Source: Bog-473 sp963779735 (GTDB lineage: Bacteria; Actinomycetota; Acidimicrobiia; Acidimicrobiales; RAAP-2). From it: a stretch of DNA of 64,000 nt. The DNA is taken from the NCBI GenBank assembly GCA_963779735.1, contig CAVZZJ010000010.1, forward strand, positions 62,001 to 126,000, given 5' to 3'. Under the pieces are notes generated by a model, which worked only from the letters and a program-made list of their open reading frames with translations, did not search any database and was not told where the DNA came from. The translations under genes and the position numbers were made by a program. Below, piece by piece: positions 51,865 to 61,162 of this stretch (position 1 is its first letter; each line of letters starts with the position of its first letter).

Positions 51865-52833
51865 CTACTCGGCCGCTCGCCCGCGGCGGCTCAGGCGCCA
51901 TTCGGGGGGGAACAGCTCGTCGTTGTCGCGGACAGAGTTGGTCAGGCCGCGGTCGAGGGTCTCGCGGTTGAGCTCGAGCGACGCCCCGTCGGGCTGCAGC
52001 ATGCGGCCGGTGGACTCGAGCAGGCCGGAGATGATGCTGCCCATGTACTCGCCCTGGTGCTGCTTGAAGATCTCGAAGAACGTCTTCTGGACGAACACGG
52101 TATCGGTCGGTCGGGAGCGAGCGCAGGCGAGCGCGTACTTCTCCGTCATGGCCTCGAGCTCGTCGAAGGGCACGACGGCGTTGACAAAGTTGCAGTCGTA
52201 CATCTCCCGGGCGGTGAACGGCCTACCGGTGAACACCATCTCCATGAACTTGCGGACGCCCATCATCGTGCACCACTGCCACTGACGCGCCGCGAAGCCG
52301 GCGTAGCGGAAGGCGGCGTGGCCGAACAGGGCATCCTCCGACGAGATGACCAGGTCGGCGTCGGCCGCCTGGTAGAAGTGCCAGCCGTAGCAGTAGCCCC
52401 GCACCTCGAGGATGCTGATCTTCTTGAAGTCCTGCAGGCTCCGCATCCCGGCGCTGGGGTCGGTGTAGAACTGCACGTTGGAAGCGTTGTAGCGGTACGA
52501 CTTCCCCGGCGGGTACTCGACGTCGGCGTCCTCGGGGATGCGCAGGGCGGTTTTCATCGTCACATCGCCTCGCCGGGCCATGATGTCCATCAGTTCGGGA
52601 AGGTCGGCACCGCTGCCGAGATCCGGGCCGTTCGCCCGGATCACGAGCACCTTGACGTCGTCGTCGATGCCGGCCAGGCGGATGAGGTCGGCGTACCGGT
52701 GCTCGGCATCGATCGTCATGGCGTTGAGCTCGTCGGCACGATTCAGGGTGATCGTCGCGATCTTGGTCGCCGGGTCCTTCTCGTAAAGGACGATCTCCTC
52801 CGCCGACGGACGCTTCCTCTTCTTCTCTGCCAT
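51865..52833 (-). CDS. Enoyl-CoA hydratase/isomerase family protein
   Basis: 322 residues, longer than usual because of a loop of about 50 residues between the two oxyanion-hole segments. Motifs: KIATITLNRADELNAMTIDA, VIRANGPDLGSGADLPELMD, and the second-turn segment LEVRGYCYGWHFYQAADADL. The C-terminal helix region TFFEIFKQHQGEYMGSIISG is complete. Lies between two acyl-CoA-related genes in the minus-strand operon. Confidence 0.85.
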   Translation of the reverse strand: MAEKKRKRPSAEEIVLYEKDPATKIATITLNRADELNAMTIDAEHRYADLIRLAGIDDDVKVLVIRANGPDLGSGADLPELMDIMARRGDVTMKTALRIPEDADVEYPPGKSYRYNASNVQFYTDPSAGMRSLQDFKKISILEVRGYCYGWHFYQAADADLVISSEDALFGHAAFRYAGFAARQWQWCTMMGVRKFMEMVFTGRPFTAREMYDCNFVNAVVPFDELEAMTEKYALACARSRPTDTVFVQKTFFEIFKQHQGEYMGSIISGLLESTGRMLQPDGASLELNRETLDRGLTNSVRDNDELFPPEWRLSRRGRAAE

Positions 52834-52879
52834 GCGGCTCCTTCCTTTCGCGGACGAACTGCCCCTCCAGCGGTTGCAC

Positions 52880-54535
52880 TCAGCCCACGGCCGGCGTTAC
52901 CTGCTCGGTCGCTGGCTCCCCGGCCAGCCGGGATGCGAGAAGTGCGGCCAGGTCGACGAGCTGCAGCTTCCCGGTCGCCGTCCTCGGTACGTCGTCGTGC
53001 GAAATGAACACGATGCGGCGCGGGATCTTGAAGCTCGAGAGCCGCTCTCGAAGGGCGATCTTGAGGCTCTCCTCGGTCGGGCTGGCGCCCCCGCACGGGA
53101 CCACCGCCGCGGCGACCATCTCGCCGAGCTCGGCATCGGGCAGCCCGGCGACCAGCGACAGCTCCACGTCCGGCAACGCGTTCAACGCCGCCTCTACCTC
53201 CAGGCGCGAGACATTGGCCGAGTTCGTCTTTATCATGTCGCCGGTGCGACCGACGAAGAAGGCATAGCCATCGGAATCGATCCGCACAAGGTCGTTCGTC
53301 GGGTAGAAGCCGTCGGGCGTGAACACCTTGCGCCGGTCGACCTTGTAGAAGCCCGTCATCAGCGCCCCCCCGCGGAGTTGCAGCTCACCGACCTCGCCTG
53401 CCGCCACCTCCTCGCCCGTCTCCGGATCCACCACCCGTCGCTCAATGCCGTTAACGGCGCGGCCCGACGCGCCAGCCTTGTCGTCCGGCATACGCCAATT
53501 GATCGGCTCGGCGCTGTGCGCCGAGAAGCTCTCCGACATCCCGAAGAGGTTGGCCCGGAGGCCGGGAGGGATGCGCACGCCGTGCTCGTCGCGTGGTGGC
53601 CCGCCCATTCCCCGGATCTTATCGACGTCGATGCCGCGCTCCATGGCCGCAGCGCGCAGCTTCGCCAACATTTGCCACACGACGACGTAGGTGATGTCGT
53701 ATCGCTCCATGGCGGCGAGCACGTCCTCGAGGTCCGGCGACCGCGGGTAGACCAACGTCCCGCCCGTGCTCAGCACCTGCAGCGCCGCCGCGATGCCGCC
53801 CATCCAGAACGCCGGCAGCAGTGACAAGGTGCGATCGGCGCTCGTCAACAAGAAGTAGGGGGCGAGGGCCCTTGGCTGGCGTGCCACCGCCCACTGTCCG
53901 TGCACGACCGCCTTCGGGATGGCCGTGCTTCCCGAGGTGTAGACGACGAACGCATCATCGGCCGGCGACACCTCGCGCTCGACGGCGGCGAGCAGCCCAG
54001 CAGCCGGCGCATCGGCAGCATCGGCCCGGGCCAGGAGGTCTTCGATCGGGCGCGCCCAGGACAGGCCGTCGGTATCGTCGAGCCAGATCGAGCGCAGAAG
54101 TGGGGCGCTCGGGAGCCGCAGCGAGCCCGCACTGCTCTCGCTCAACCCTGGCAGCGCCGCTGTGAGGTTGTTGACGAAGTCGTGACGCAAGAAGCGGCGC
54201 ACGCCGATGAGGACATGGGCGTCGCTCGTGCGGATGATCTGCGCCAGCTCCGGCGGCGTCGTCAGGGTGCTGATGGGCGTGACCAGCGCGCCGATGCGCA
54301 GAGCGGCGTAGAAGGTGGTCAACCAGAGGGCGCCGTCGGGGGCCAGGACGCCGATCCGGGTACCCTTCCCAACGCCACTCGCCAGCAGCGCCCGCGCCAT
54401 GCGGTCGGAACGCCGATCGAGCTCCCGGTAGGTCATGGTCTCCTCGGCGAGGATGAGCGCGACGTGATCGCCGCGCGCCGCGACGATCTCCGCGAACAGC
54501 TCGGGGAACGTCGATGCCGGCTCAGCGCCCTCCAT
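52880..54535 (-). CDS. AMP-binding acyl-CoA synthetase
   Basis: 551 residues. ANL motifs: VVYTSGSTAIPKAVVHGQWA (phosphate loop), NLFGMSESFSAH, the hinge motif with Asn in place of Gly (FYPTNDLVRIDSDGYAFFVG instead of TGD), and the catalytic Lys in RTATGKLQLVDL. The Gly-to-Asn change in the A8 hinge is unusual but the hinge Asp itself is present. Activates an acid to its CoA ester. In a run of minus-strand genes from 57481 to 50495. Confidence 0.92.
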   Translation of the reverse strand: MEGAEPASTFPELFAEIVAARGDHVALILAEETMTYRELDRRSDRMARALLASGVGKGTRIGVLAPDGALWLTTFYAALRIGALVTPISTLTTPPELAQIIRTSDAHVLIGVRRFLRHDFVNNLTAALPGLSESSAGSLRLPSAPLLRSIWLDDTDGLSWARPIEDLLARADAADAPAAGLLAAVEREVSPADDAFVVYTSGSTAIPKAVVHGQWAVARQPRALAPYFLLTSADRTLSLLPAFWMGGIAAALQVLSTGGTLVYPRSPDLEDVLAAMERYDITYVVVWQMLAKLRAAAMERGIDVDKIRGMGGPPRDEHGVRIPPGLRANLFGMSESFSAHSAEPINWRMPDDKAGASGRAVNGIERRVVDPETGEEVAAGEVGELQLRGGALMTGFYKVDRRKVFTPDGFYPTNDLVRIDSDGYAFFVGRTGDMIKTNSANVSRLEVEAALNALPDVELSLVAGLPDAELGEMVAAAVVPCGGASPTEESLKIALRERLSSFKIPRRIVFISHDDVPRTATGKLQLVDLAALLASRLAGEPATEQVTPAVG

Positions 54536-54562
54536 CAGCCTCCTCTCGACCGCGCCGCCGGC

Positions 54563-55096
54563 TCAGGAGGGGCCGACGATGGGGTTGGTGCCATCCCACG
54601 ACTCGGCGGCTCGGCGCATGTTGGCGAAGAACGCTTCCCGCGTCGCGCTCGGTTCGAGAAGCTCGATCATGAAGCCAAGGGTGGGCGACGTGTCGACCCA
54701 GGACGTGCGGCTGGTCCCGGCCCGGCCCTCGAAGGCGAGCTCTGCGCCTGCCTCCATGTAGGTGTCGCGCTCGACCTCGTAGTCGTCGCACAGCAACGCC
54801 ATGTGGTGGAGGCCGAACTCGCCCCGGCGGAAGACGTCCCTGAAGACCCCGGGGTCATCGTTGTCCTGGCTGACCAGCTCGATCTGCACGTCACCGGCGT
54901 AGGCGATCGCGGCCGTGACGGCGGGGAACTGGGCCGGTTCGCCGCGGTGGCGGCCATCGGCGAACGGCACCTCGTTGAACCAGAAGAACGGGCCGACCCC
55001 GGCGGAGCGCACCCAGGAGTCGATGGCGGCGCGGAGGTCGGGCACCAACCAGCACACCTGCATGAAATTCCGGTTGGGGAACGGCAGCGTGGTCAT
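54563..55096 (-). CDS. VOC family protein
   Basis: 177 residues. FMQVCWLVPDLRAAIDSWVR, FGLHHMALLCDDYEVERDTY and SPTLGFMIELLEPSATREAF give the glyoxalase-fold pattern and likely metal ligands (His in LHHMAL, Glu in FMIELL). It resembles ring-modifying or epimerase-type VOC proteins of catabolic clusters. Reaction not assignable. Confidence 0.82.
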   Translation of the reverse strand: MTTLPFPNRNFMQVCWLVPDLRAAIDSWVRSAGVGPFFWFNEVPFADGRHRGEPAQFPAVTAAIAYAGDVQIELVSQDNDDPGVFRDVFRRGEFGLHHMALLCDDYEVERDTYMEAGAELAFEGRAGTSRTSWVDTSPTLGFMIELLEPSATREAFFANMRRAAESWDGTNPIVGPS

Positions 55097-55205
55097 CGTT
55101 ACGTCCTTCCGAGCGGAGCCGCCGACGGCATCGCTCCCCCCCGTTGGCCCACGAAGGGCGATGCGGCGCCGGCTCCGGGGAGCACGCGTACCTTCACCGT
55201 GGGGT

Positions 55206-56058
55206 TCAACTGATCACCGGGAACCGTTCGTCTCCGAGCGGTTCCCACTGCTTCATGACCGTGTAGTCGAAGTTCGGGCACGGAGAGCCGTTCCAGCATG
55301 CATCGCCGGGTTGAGTGACCAGGATGTACGCCCACCGGGGCCGGTCCGTCAAGTTTGGGCCGGCGCCGTGAACGGTGTGGTGGGTGTGGACGGTGATGTC
55401 GCCCAGCTCATAGGAGATCGGCTCCGACATCTCGAGCTCGACGAAGCTCGGGAAAGGCGTCCAGGGCGTCGCCCTCGCCGTAGGTCGTGTAGTCGCCGAG
55501 CACCCCCGCACGGTGCGAACCGTTCACGAACGACATCGTCCCCGCCTCCGGGCCGTAGGCCTCCAGAGGGAACCAGAAGGTCATGCCACCGGACCGGTCG
55601 ACGGCGAAGGTGATGAAGTCCTGGTGGAACGCGGTTGGGCCGTTCCCGCCGTGCCGCGACCTCTTCGAAGACGGCAGCTTCGGCACGAAGAGGTCCGTAT
55701 AGTACCGAACCTCCATGCCGCTGCCGTCGGCGCGGGCACGGCGCTGCAGCAGCTTGGCACTCTTGCCCACCTCGTGAATCAGCGGCCGCACCACGGGGTT
55801 CGTCAGCCCCAAGCTCCGCTGGGCGTTGAAGTAGCCGATCCCCGCCTTGCCTTCCGCCGCCGCCGCCTCGAGTATGGGGGACAACGGGTTGCTGTCTGCA
55901 TCGTCTCCCATCGTCTGCCGAGCGACGTCGAGCATGGTGCGAATGCGGTCGGGATCCACGAAGCTCTTCAGCTTGACCCAGCCGAACTCGTGGAGATGGT
56001 CGACCTCCTCCGCAGTGACTGACCGGCATGGCTTCGGCTGAAGCCCGACCTCCTCCAT
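55206..56058 (-). pseudogene. Phytanoyl-CoA dioxygenase (PhyH)-like protein, frameshifted
   Basis: 2-oxoglutarate/Fe(II)-dependent oxygenase fold. From ATG 56058 (AAGGAG nine bases upstream): VTAEEVDHLHEFGWVKLKSF, the iron motif HxD in TAFHQDFITFAVDRSGG, and GTMSFVNGSHRAG. After GDALDAFP the frame changes; SFVELEMSEPISYELGDITV with HTHHTVHGAGPNLTDRPRWA (distal His and 2-oxoglutarate-binding Arg) follows to the stop at 55206. One extra base in the run TTTCCC near 55460 explains it. Repaired length 283 residues. Hydroxylates an acyl-CoA or small-molecule substrate. Confidence 0.82.
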
Positions 56059-56086
56059 GGTGTTCATCTCCTTGGAACGCTCGAAC

Positions 56087-57481
56087 TCAGACGAAGATCC
56101 CGGGCCCCGTGCGGAACGCATAGAGACCGACCGCCTCGTCCGTGGGCGGGGTGCAGGGTGTCCCGATCGCGGAGACCGTCGGGCCGATCCTGTCGGCGAC
56201 CTTCGCCAGCTTGGTGCGATCAAGCCCGTAGACCTCCATCGCCGTGTCGCCGAGGTACTGCCGGGTGTACTTCGGATCGATGTCGCAGAAGGTGAACTGC
56301 ATCGCCTGCCGTGTGTGCGGCCACGTGCCCTCGACGTGGGGATAGTCGTCACCCCACATCGTGTTCGACACGAGGTCGTGTTCGATGCCGAACTTCGCCT
56401 CCCAGTTCGAAAGGAAGCTGGCCCCGATGAAGCAGTTTTGCCGGAAGTACTCGGACGGAAGCTTCGGAAGCGCCGCCCGCAGGGCGGCGCTTCCCGTGCC
56501 GTTGTAGAGCCCGTCCATGTCGGATATGACCTGGGCTGCCCAGTCCATCCACTGCTCGGTCAGCACAAGCTTCAGACCCGGGTGGCGAGCGAAGACGCCG
56601 CCGAGGATCATCACCCAGACGCCGCGACGGCCCCGCCAGGCCGTCTCCATCATGTACATCGCCTGCGCACCCTGGCCCTTGTAGGGGTAGTGCTCCCCCC
56701 CGCCGCCGTGCGTGTTGACCGACAGCCCTGTCCCTTCGCACGCAGCCCAGAGTGGCTCCCATGCCGGGTCGTTGAGCATCGGGAAGTCGCCGCGCGGCGC
56801 CGGCAGGTTGATCCCCTTCAGGCCTGCCTCGGCCGCCCACTCGACCTCCCGGACACACGCCTCGCGATCCGAGATCGGGATGTGGGCGATGCCGGCATGA
56901 CGTTCGGGCGCCTCCGACACGAAATCGGCGAGCCAGCGGTTGTAGATGCGGACCCCGACCGCTTCGAGATGGTTGTACCTGGAGTTGCCCCAGGCGATCA
57001 GACCGGTGGTCGAGAACGGGATCGACTGACCGTTCAGGCCGCCGTGGTAGATGACGGCGGCGGCAACACCGGCCTTGTCCATGTCGGCGAGACGAGCCGA
57101 GTGGTCCTGAAGCCCCGGGAGCAGGCTGGCCTCGTAGCTCCGCTGCAGGAAGCGGGGGTCGACCTGGTCCGCGTTGCGGATGCCCGCCACCTTCCCGAAC
57201 TGCTCGGCCTGTTCCTTCCCCAGCTCGGCCGTGGACTTCCCGAGCGACCAGTTCTCGTCCTCACCGGGCTTGGCGGCCTCAGAGGACCGCCACGAGAGCA
57301 GTCCGTGTCCCTCCATCTCCGACACGAAGCGGTCGAAGTCCTCGAGGTACTTGGACTCGCAGTACTCGCGTAGCTGCCCCTTGACCGACGGGCCGACGTG
57401 ACTGTCGGTCGACACCACGATGTAGTGCTCGTCCGAGGCGGCGGCCTGACCGCCGGGGCTCCCGGGAGCTTCCTGCGACAT
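56087..57481 (-). CDS. Amidohydrolase family (decarboxylase-like TIM-barrel) protein
   Basis: 464 residues. The N-terminal YIVVSTDSHVGPSVKGQLRE gives Asp-x-His, a variant of the first metal motif of the ACMS decarboxylase/amidohydrolase-2 group. Further blocks: LKGINLPAPRGDFPMLNDPA, SVNTHGGGGEHYPYKG, ARHPGLKLVLTEQWMDW and MWGDDYPHVEGTWPHTRQAM. In this group members hydrolyse or decarboxylate ring-derived acids. It is the first gene of the minus-strand operon, with the TGGCAC-type divergent promoter just upstream. Confidence 0.87.
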   Translation of the reverse strand: MSQEAPGSPGGQAAASDEHYIVVSTDSHVGPSVKGQLREYCESKYLEDFDRFVSEMEGHGLLSWRSSEAAKPGEDENWSLGKSTAELGKEQAEQFGKVAGIRNADQVDPRFLQRSYEASLLPGLQDHSARLADMDKAGVAAAVIYHGGLNGQSIPFSTTGLIAWGNSRYNHLEAVGVRIYNRWLADFVSEAPERHAGIAHIPISDREACVREVEWAAEAGLKGINLPAPRGDFPMLNDPAWEPLWAACEGTGLSVNTHGGGGEHYPYKGQGAQAMYMMETAWRGRRGVWVMILGGVFARHPGLKLVLTEQWMDWAAQVISDMDGLYNGTGSAALRAALPKLPSEYFRQNCFIGASFLSNWEAKFGIEHDLVSNTMWGDDYPHVEGTWPHTRQAMQFTFCDIDPKYTRQYLGDTAMEVYGLDRTKLAKVADRIGPTVSAIGTPCTPPTDEAVGLYAFRTGPGIFV

Positions 57482-57508
57482 CGCCTCCCCCTTTCTCTAT
57501 CCGAGCTC

Positions 57509-57553
57509 ACCCTAGCACGACGATGGCACGCGGTGCCGCGGCGGGGCTATGCT
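57509..57553. promoter_or_regulatory. Divergent promoter with TGGCAC-GCG-GTGCCG operator
   Basis: The palindrome is at 57524-57538. On the plus strand TGGCAC (57524-57529)-18 bp-TATGCT (57548-57553) precedes the P450 gene. On the minus strand CGGCAC (57533-57538)-18 bp-TAGGGT (57509-57514) precedes the amidohydrolase operon. The -35 elements are again the two arms of the palindrome, as at 43.3 kb. Confidence 0.65.
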
Positions 57554-57603
57554 CTGGCCGAGCGAGGATTGGCGCGACGGTGCGCCGCGGGGGAGGAGCT
57601 GAC

Positions 57604-58875
57604 ATGTCCACGATTGACGGTGCGACCATCGACTTCTTCACCGATCCGTCGCTCATCGCCGACCCGTACCCCTACTACGAAGAGGTACGGGCCCATGGCC
57701 CGGTGTGGCAGGAACCGGTCCACGGGGCGTTCGTGGTCACCGGCTACGACGAGATTTCGGCCGTGTACCGGGACCCGGAGATGTTCTCGTCGCTGAATAC
57801 CTTCAGCGGCCCGTTGGTACAGCTGCCCGAACAGCCCGAGGGTGACGACGCCAACGAACTGATCCAGCGATACCGGACAAGCTTCCCGGCCAACGATCTC
57901 GTGGGTACCATGGACCCGCCGGAGCACGCGGCGCACCGCGGGTTGATGATGCGCATGCTGACGCCCAAGCGGCTGAAGGAGAACGAGGCCTTCATGTGGC
58001 GGCTCGCAGACCAGGTGATCGACGAGTTCGCGGGGCGGGGGAGCTGTGAGTTCCTCGGCGACTACGCCCAGCCGTTCGCGCTGCTGGTCATCGCCGACTT
58101 GCTCGGGATCCCCGAGTCCGACCACGCCGCGCTGCGCGCCGAGTTCGTGGCCGCCGGCCAACCCGGCAAGCTTGGTGAGCCACTCGCCCAGGACCCGCTC
58201 TCGTTCCTAGACGACTGGTTCACCGCCTACATCGAGGACCGCCGGCGCCATCCTCGCGACGACGTCCTGACCGAAATGTCGCTGACGACGTTCCCGGACG
58301 GATCGACGCCCGAAGTCGTCGAGGTCGTGAAGGCGGCGACCTTCCTGTTCGCCGGTGGCCAGGGGACCTCGGCGCGCTTCCTCGGCAACGTGGCGCATCT
58401 GCTCGCCGAAGACCTGGACCTCCAGCAGCTCATCCGGCGCGAACGCGACCGTATCCCCAACCTCGTCGAGGAGGGGCTGCGGGTTCGGAGCCCGGTGAAG
58501 GTGGGCTTCCGATTGGCGCGGAGGTCGACGATGCTCGCCGGCGTGCCCATCCCCGCCGGGAGCGCGCTCATGCTGCTCCTGCCGGCGGCGAACCGCGACC
58601 CGGGTCGGTTCGAGTGCCCGGCGCAGTTCCACGTCGACCGCCAGAACGCCCGGGAGCACGTGGCGTTCGGACGCGGGATCCACTCGTGTCCCGGCGGCCC
58701 GTTGGTTCGAACGGACGCGAAGATCACCCTCGAGCGGATGCTCAGCCGGTTCTCCGAGTTCGGCATCTCCGAGGTGCACCACGGGCCGCCGGGCGACCGC
58801 CACTACGACTACACCCAGTCGTGGATCCTGCGCGGGTTCAGTGCCCTGCACCTCGAACTGACGTCCGCTCCGTAA
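57604..58875 (+). CDS. Cytochrome P450 with altered oxygen-activation motif
   Basis: 423 residues, with GGGGGAGGAG before ATG 57604. Heme motif FGRGIHSCPGGPLVRTDAK; K-helix EEGLRVRSPVK; N-terminal segment DPYPYYEEVRAHGPVW. In the I helix the usual A-G-x-(D/E)-T-(T/S) reads FAGGQGTSARFL, so both the acid and the adjacent Thr appear changed. Either it works by a different proton route or it catalyses a non-monooxygenase reaction. Divergent from the amidohydrolase operon over a shared operator; no redox partner is near. Confidence 0.9.
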   Translation: MSTIDGATIDFFTDPSLIADPYPYYEEVRAHGPVWQEPVHGAFVVTGYDEISAVYRDPEMFSSLNTFSGPLVQLPEQPEGDDANELIQRYRTSFPANDLVGTMDPPEHAAHRGLMMRMLTPKRLKENEAFMWRLADQVIDEFAGRGSCEFLGDYAQPFALLVIADLLGIPESDHAALRAEFVAAGQPGKLGEPLAQDPLSFLDDWFTAYIEDRRRHPRDDVLTEMSLTTFPDGSTPEVVEVVKAATFLFAGGQGTSARFLGNVAHLLAEDLDLQQLIRRERDRIPNLVEEGLRVRSPVKVGFRLARRSTMLAGVPIPAGSALMLLLPAANRDPGRFECPAQFHVDRQNAREHVAFGRGIHSCPGGPLVRTDAKITLERMLSRFSEFGISEVHHGPPGDRHYDYTQSWILRGFSALHLELTSAP

Positions 58876-58910
58876 TCGCTCGAGGCGGCGAGACCCGCGA
58901 CGCCAGACGC

Positions 58911-60116
58911 TCAGGTCGTGGGCAGGTGCACGGGCAGGGTCGACCAGCCGCGGACCTGGGAGCTGTCGAGCCTGGCGTTGTCCCAGTCGACCTCCCACTC
59001 GGGGAAGCGGCTCAGGATCTCGTCGATGGCGATGCGCGCCTCCAGCCGGGCCAATGCGGCTCCCAGGCAGAAGTGGATGCCGTAGCCGAAGGTCAGGTGG
59101 TGACCGATCTGGCGGTGGATGTCGAAGACGTCACCATCGGGCGGGAAGGCGCGGTGGTCGCGGTTGCCAGAGGCCATCAACATCATCAGCGCGCTGCCCG
59201 CGGGGACCGTGTGCCCGTGCAGCTCGACATCACGCGTCACGTAGCGGCACGCCTGTAACGCCGGTGGCTCGAAGCGCAGTATCTCCTCGACGGCATTGGG
59301 GATCAGGGTCCGATCGTCGACCAGCTCTCGTCGCTGGTCGGGATGCTCGGCAAGGATCTTCCCGGTGTGGCCGATCACCCGGTTCGTCGTCTCGTTGCCG
59401 GCCGTGGCCAGCACGTTCACGAAGATCAGGAGTTCGTCGCGCGTGAGGCGTCGCACCGTTCCGGTCTCGTCCTCGAACTCGGCCTGCACGAGCGCGGTCA
59501 TGAGATCGTCGGACGGGTGCTCCACGCGCCAGGTGATGTAGTCCTCGAAGAACGTGGCGTCGGCGAACTGGTCCTGGCTGAACTCACCCGGCTGGCCCGG
59601 CTCCCGGCGCAGGCCCTCGTCCTTGCGGAGCCGCACGTCCTCCTGGTCCTGCTCGGGAATGCCCAGCAGCATCCCGATCACCCGCATCGGCATGCGGGCG
59701 CCGAGGTCGAGCACGAAGTCCAAGCGGTCGGAGCCGACGAGCGGATCGAGCACCTCGGCGCACAAGGCGCGGATCTGGGGCTCCAGGGCGTTCATCTTCT
59801 TGGGTGTGAAGACGCGCGACAGGACGCCGCGGTGGGCGGTGTGGATGGGCGGGTCCTCGAAGATGAACACCCCGGACGGCAGCTCGATGTTGGCCTTAAT
59901 CAGCTCGAGGATTCCGCCGCGGGCCGAGCTGAACGTGCCGGGATCCTTCAGCGTGCTCTCTACGTCGTCGAAGCGGCTCACGGCGTAGAAGTCGTGCCGC
60001 TCGTTGTAGTAGAGCGGTGCTTCTTCCCGCATGCGCCGGAAGACCGGGTACGGGTCCAGCTGCAGGTCGGGGTCGTACGGGTCGTAGTAGATCTCGTCGC
60101 GACTCGTCGTGGTCAT
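58911..60116 (-). CDS. Cytochrome P450
   Basis: 401 residues from ATG 60116 (GGAG nine bases upstream). Heme motif HHLTFGYGIHFCLGAALARL; K-helix EEILRFEPPALQ; canonical I-helix NVLATAGNETTNRVIGHTG. Resembles actinobacterial CYPs acting on steroids or terpenoids, but the substrate cannot be deduced. Convergent with the plus-strand P450 (35-bp gap). Its upstream region carries the best-preserved TGGCAC palindrome. Confidence 0.93.
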   Translation of the reverse strand: MTTTSRDEIYYDPYDPDLQLDPYPVFRRMREEAPLYYNERHDFYAVSRFDDVESTLKDPGTFSSARGGILELIKANIELPSGVFIFEDPPIHTAHRGVLSRVFTPKKMNALEPQIRALCAEVLDPLVGSDRLDFVLDLGARMPMRVIGMLLGIPEQDQEDVRLRKDEGLRREPGQPGEFSQDQFADATFFEDYITWRVEHPSDDLMTALVQAEFEDETGTVRRLTRDELLIFVNVLATAGNETTNRVIGHTGKILAEHPDQRRELVDDRTLIPNAVEEILRFEPPALQACRYVTRDVELHGHTVPAGSALMMLMASGNRDHRAFPPDGDVFDIHRQIGHHLTFGYGIHFCLGAALARLEARIAIDEILSRFPEWEVDWDNARLDSSQVRGWSTLPVHLPTT

Positions 60117-60157
60117 CGTCAACGCTCCGTCCCGTTCAACGCCGGCCTGTCGTCCGC

Positions 60158-60178
60158 CCACTATGGCACGGAGTGCCA
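60158..60178 (-). promoter_or_regulatory. TGGCAC-GGA-GTGCCA palindrome upstream of the P450 gene
   Basis: Perfect 6-bp arms around GGA (60164-60178), about 50 bp upstream of the start codon. A TAGTGG hexamer on the minus strand (60158-60163) directly adjoins it and could be a -10 element. Best match of the palindrome set. Confidence 0.6.
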
Positions 60179-60233
60179 CGAGCTGTCCAGCAGCGGTGGG
60201 GCGACGTTCGCCTTGCCGGTCGCGGCTTGGGTG

Positions 60234-61010
60234 TCACCCCTTGGACGGTCGGAGGGCCAGAAGTCGCTCCCGGTGCTCGGTCGTCTGCATGGTTGCCTCC
60301 TCAAGGGCGAAACCCGCCTGAACGGCGCCGGTCAACGCGTGGGAGAGATGCATGTTGAGGATCCGCTTGGTGCCTTGCAACGCTTGGGGGGGCTGCTTGG
60401 CGAGCCGCTCGGCCAACCGCCGCGCCTCCGACAGGAGCTCATCAGGTCTCGTCGTGCGACTGGCGAGACCGAGCTCGACCGCCGTTGCCGCAGGAATGCG
60501 ATCCCCGGTGAAGAGGTACTCGCGGGCCTTCTGGATGGCGGTGAGCAGCGGCCAGAACGCCGCACCCCCATCGCCTGCGACGAGACCGACGGAGACGTGA
60601 GGGTCGGCCATATGGGCGGTCTCAGATATCAGCACGATGTCGCAGAGGAGAGCGATGCTGCAACCAAGCCCGACGGCCGCGCCGTTTACGGCTGCGATCA
60701 CCGGGAGGGGGAAGCGGAGCATTTCTTCAATGATCTGTGCGCCTTCGCGGATGCTCTCGTATCTGGCAACCGGGTCCTCCAGGAAAGAGGACACCCACGC
60801 AAAATCACCACCGGCGCAGAACGTGCGTCCTGCGCCGGTGAGGATCACAACCCGGGCGGCACGGTCGGCCGACAGCTGCTTCCACACGCCAGCCAACGCT
60901 CCGTGGAGCGACTCGTTGACGGCGTTCACCTGGTTCGGGCGATTGATGGTGACGATGCGCACTGGTCCGTCGGACTCGACCGTCAGTTCGTCTGGAAGTT
61001 CGTACGTCAT
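60234..61010 (-). CDS. Enoyl-CoA hydratase/isomerase family protein
   Basis: 258 residues. VRIVTINRPNQVNAVNESLH, the oxyanion-hole segments GAGRTFCAGGDFAWVSSFLE and VNGAAVGLGCSIALLCDIVL, and VGLVAGDGGAAFWPLL are all crotonase-family. The position often held by the second catalytic Glu is Asp-Gly-Gly-Ala here, as in several actinobacterial paralogues. Hydration or isomerisation of an acyl-CoA is likely. Downstream of the gene at 61163 but separated by about 150 bp. Confidence 0.87.
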   Translation of the reverse strand: MTYELPDELTVESDGPVRIVTINRPNQVNAVNESLHGALAGVWKQLSADRAARVVILTGAGRTFCAGGDFAWVSSFLEDPVARYESIREGAQIIEEMLRFPLPVIAAVNGAAVGLGCSIALLCDIVLISETAHMADPHVSVGLVAGDGGAAFWPLLTAIQKAREYLFTGDRIPAATAVELGLASRTTRPDELLSEARRLAERLAKQPPQALQGTKRILNMHLSHALTGAVQAGFALEEATMQTTEHRERLLALRPSKG

Positions 61011-61162
61011 ACGTTCACCTCGCCGAAGTCGCAGTGACCCTATCGCGTCCCGTAAGGCTCGACGTGGCCGTCCCGCCGAGGTCCATCACGTTCCTCTGGC
61101 CGGTCATGCACCGGCGGCGGAACGCACGGGTGGTGGAGTGGTGAGGAGGTCGACCATGACGG

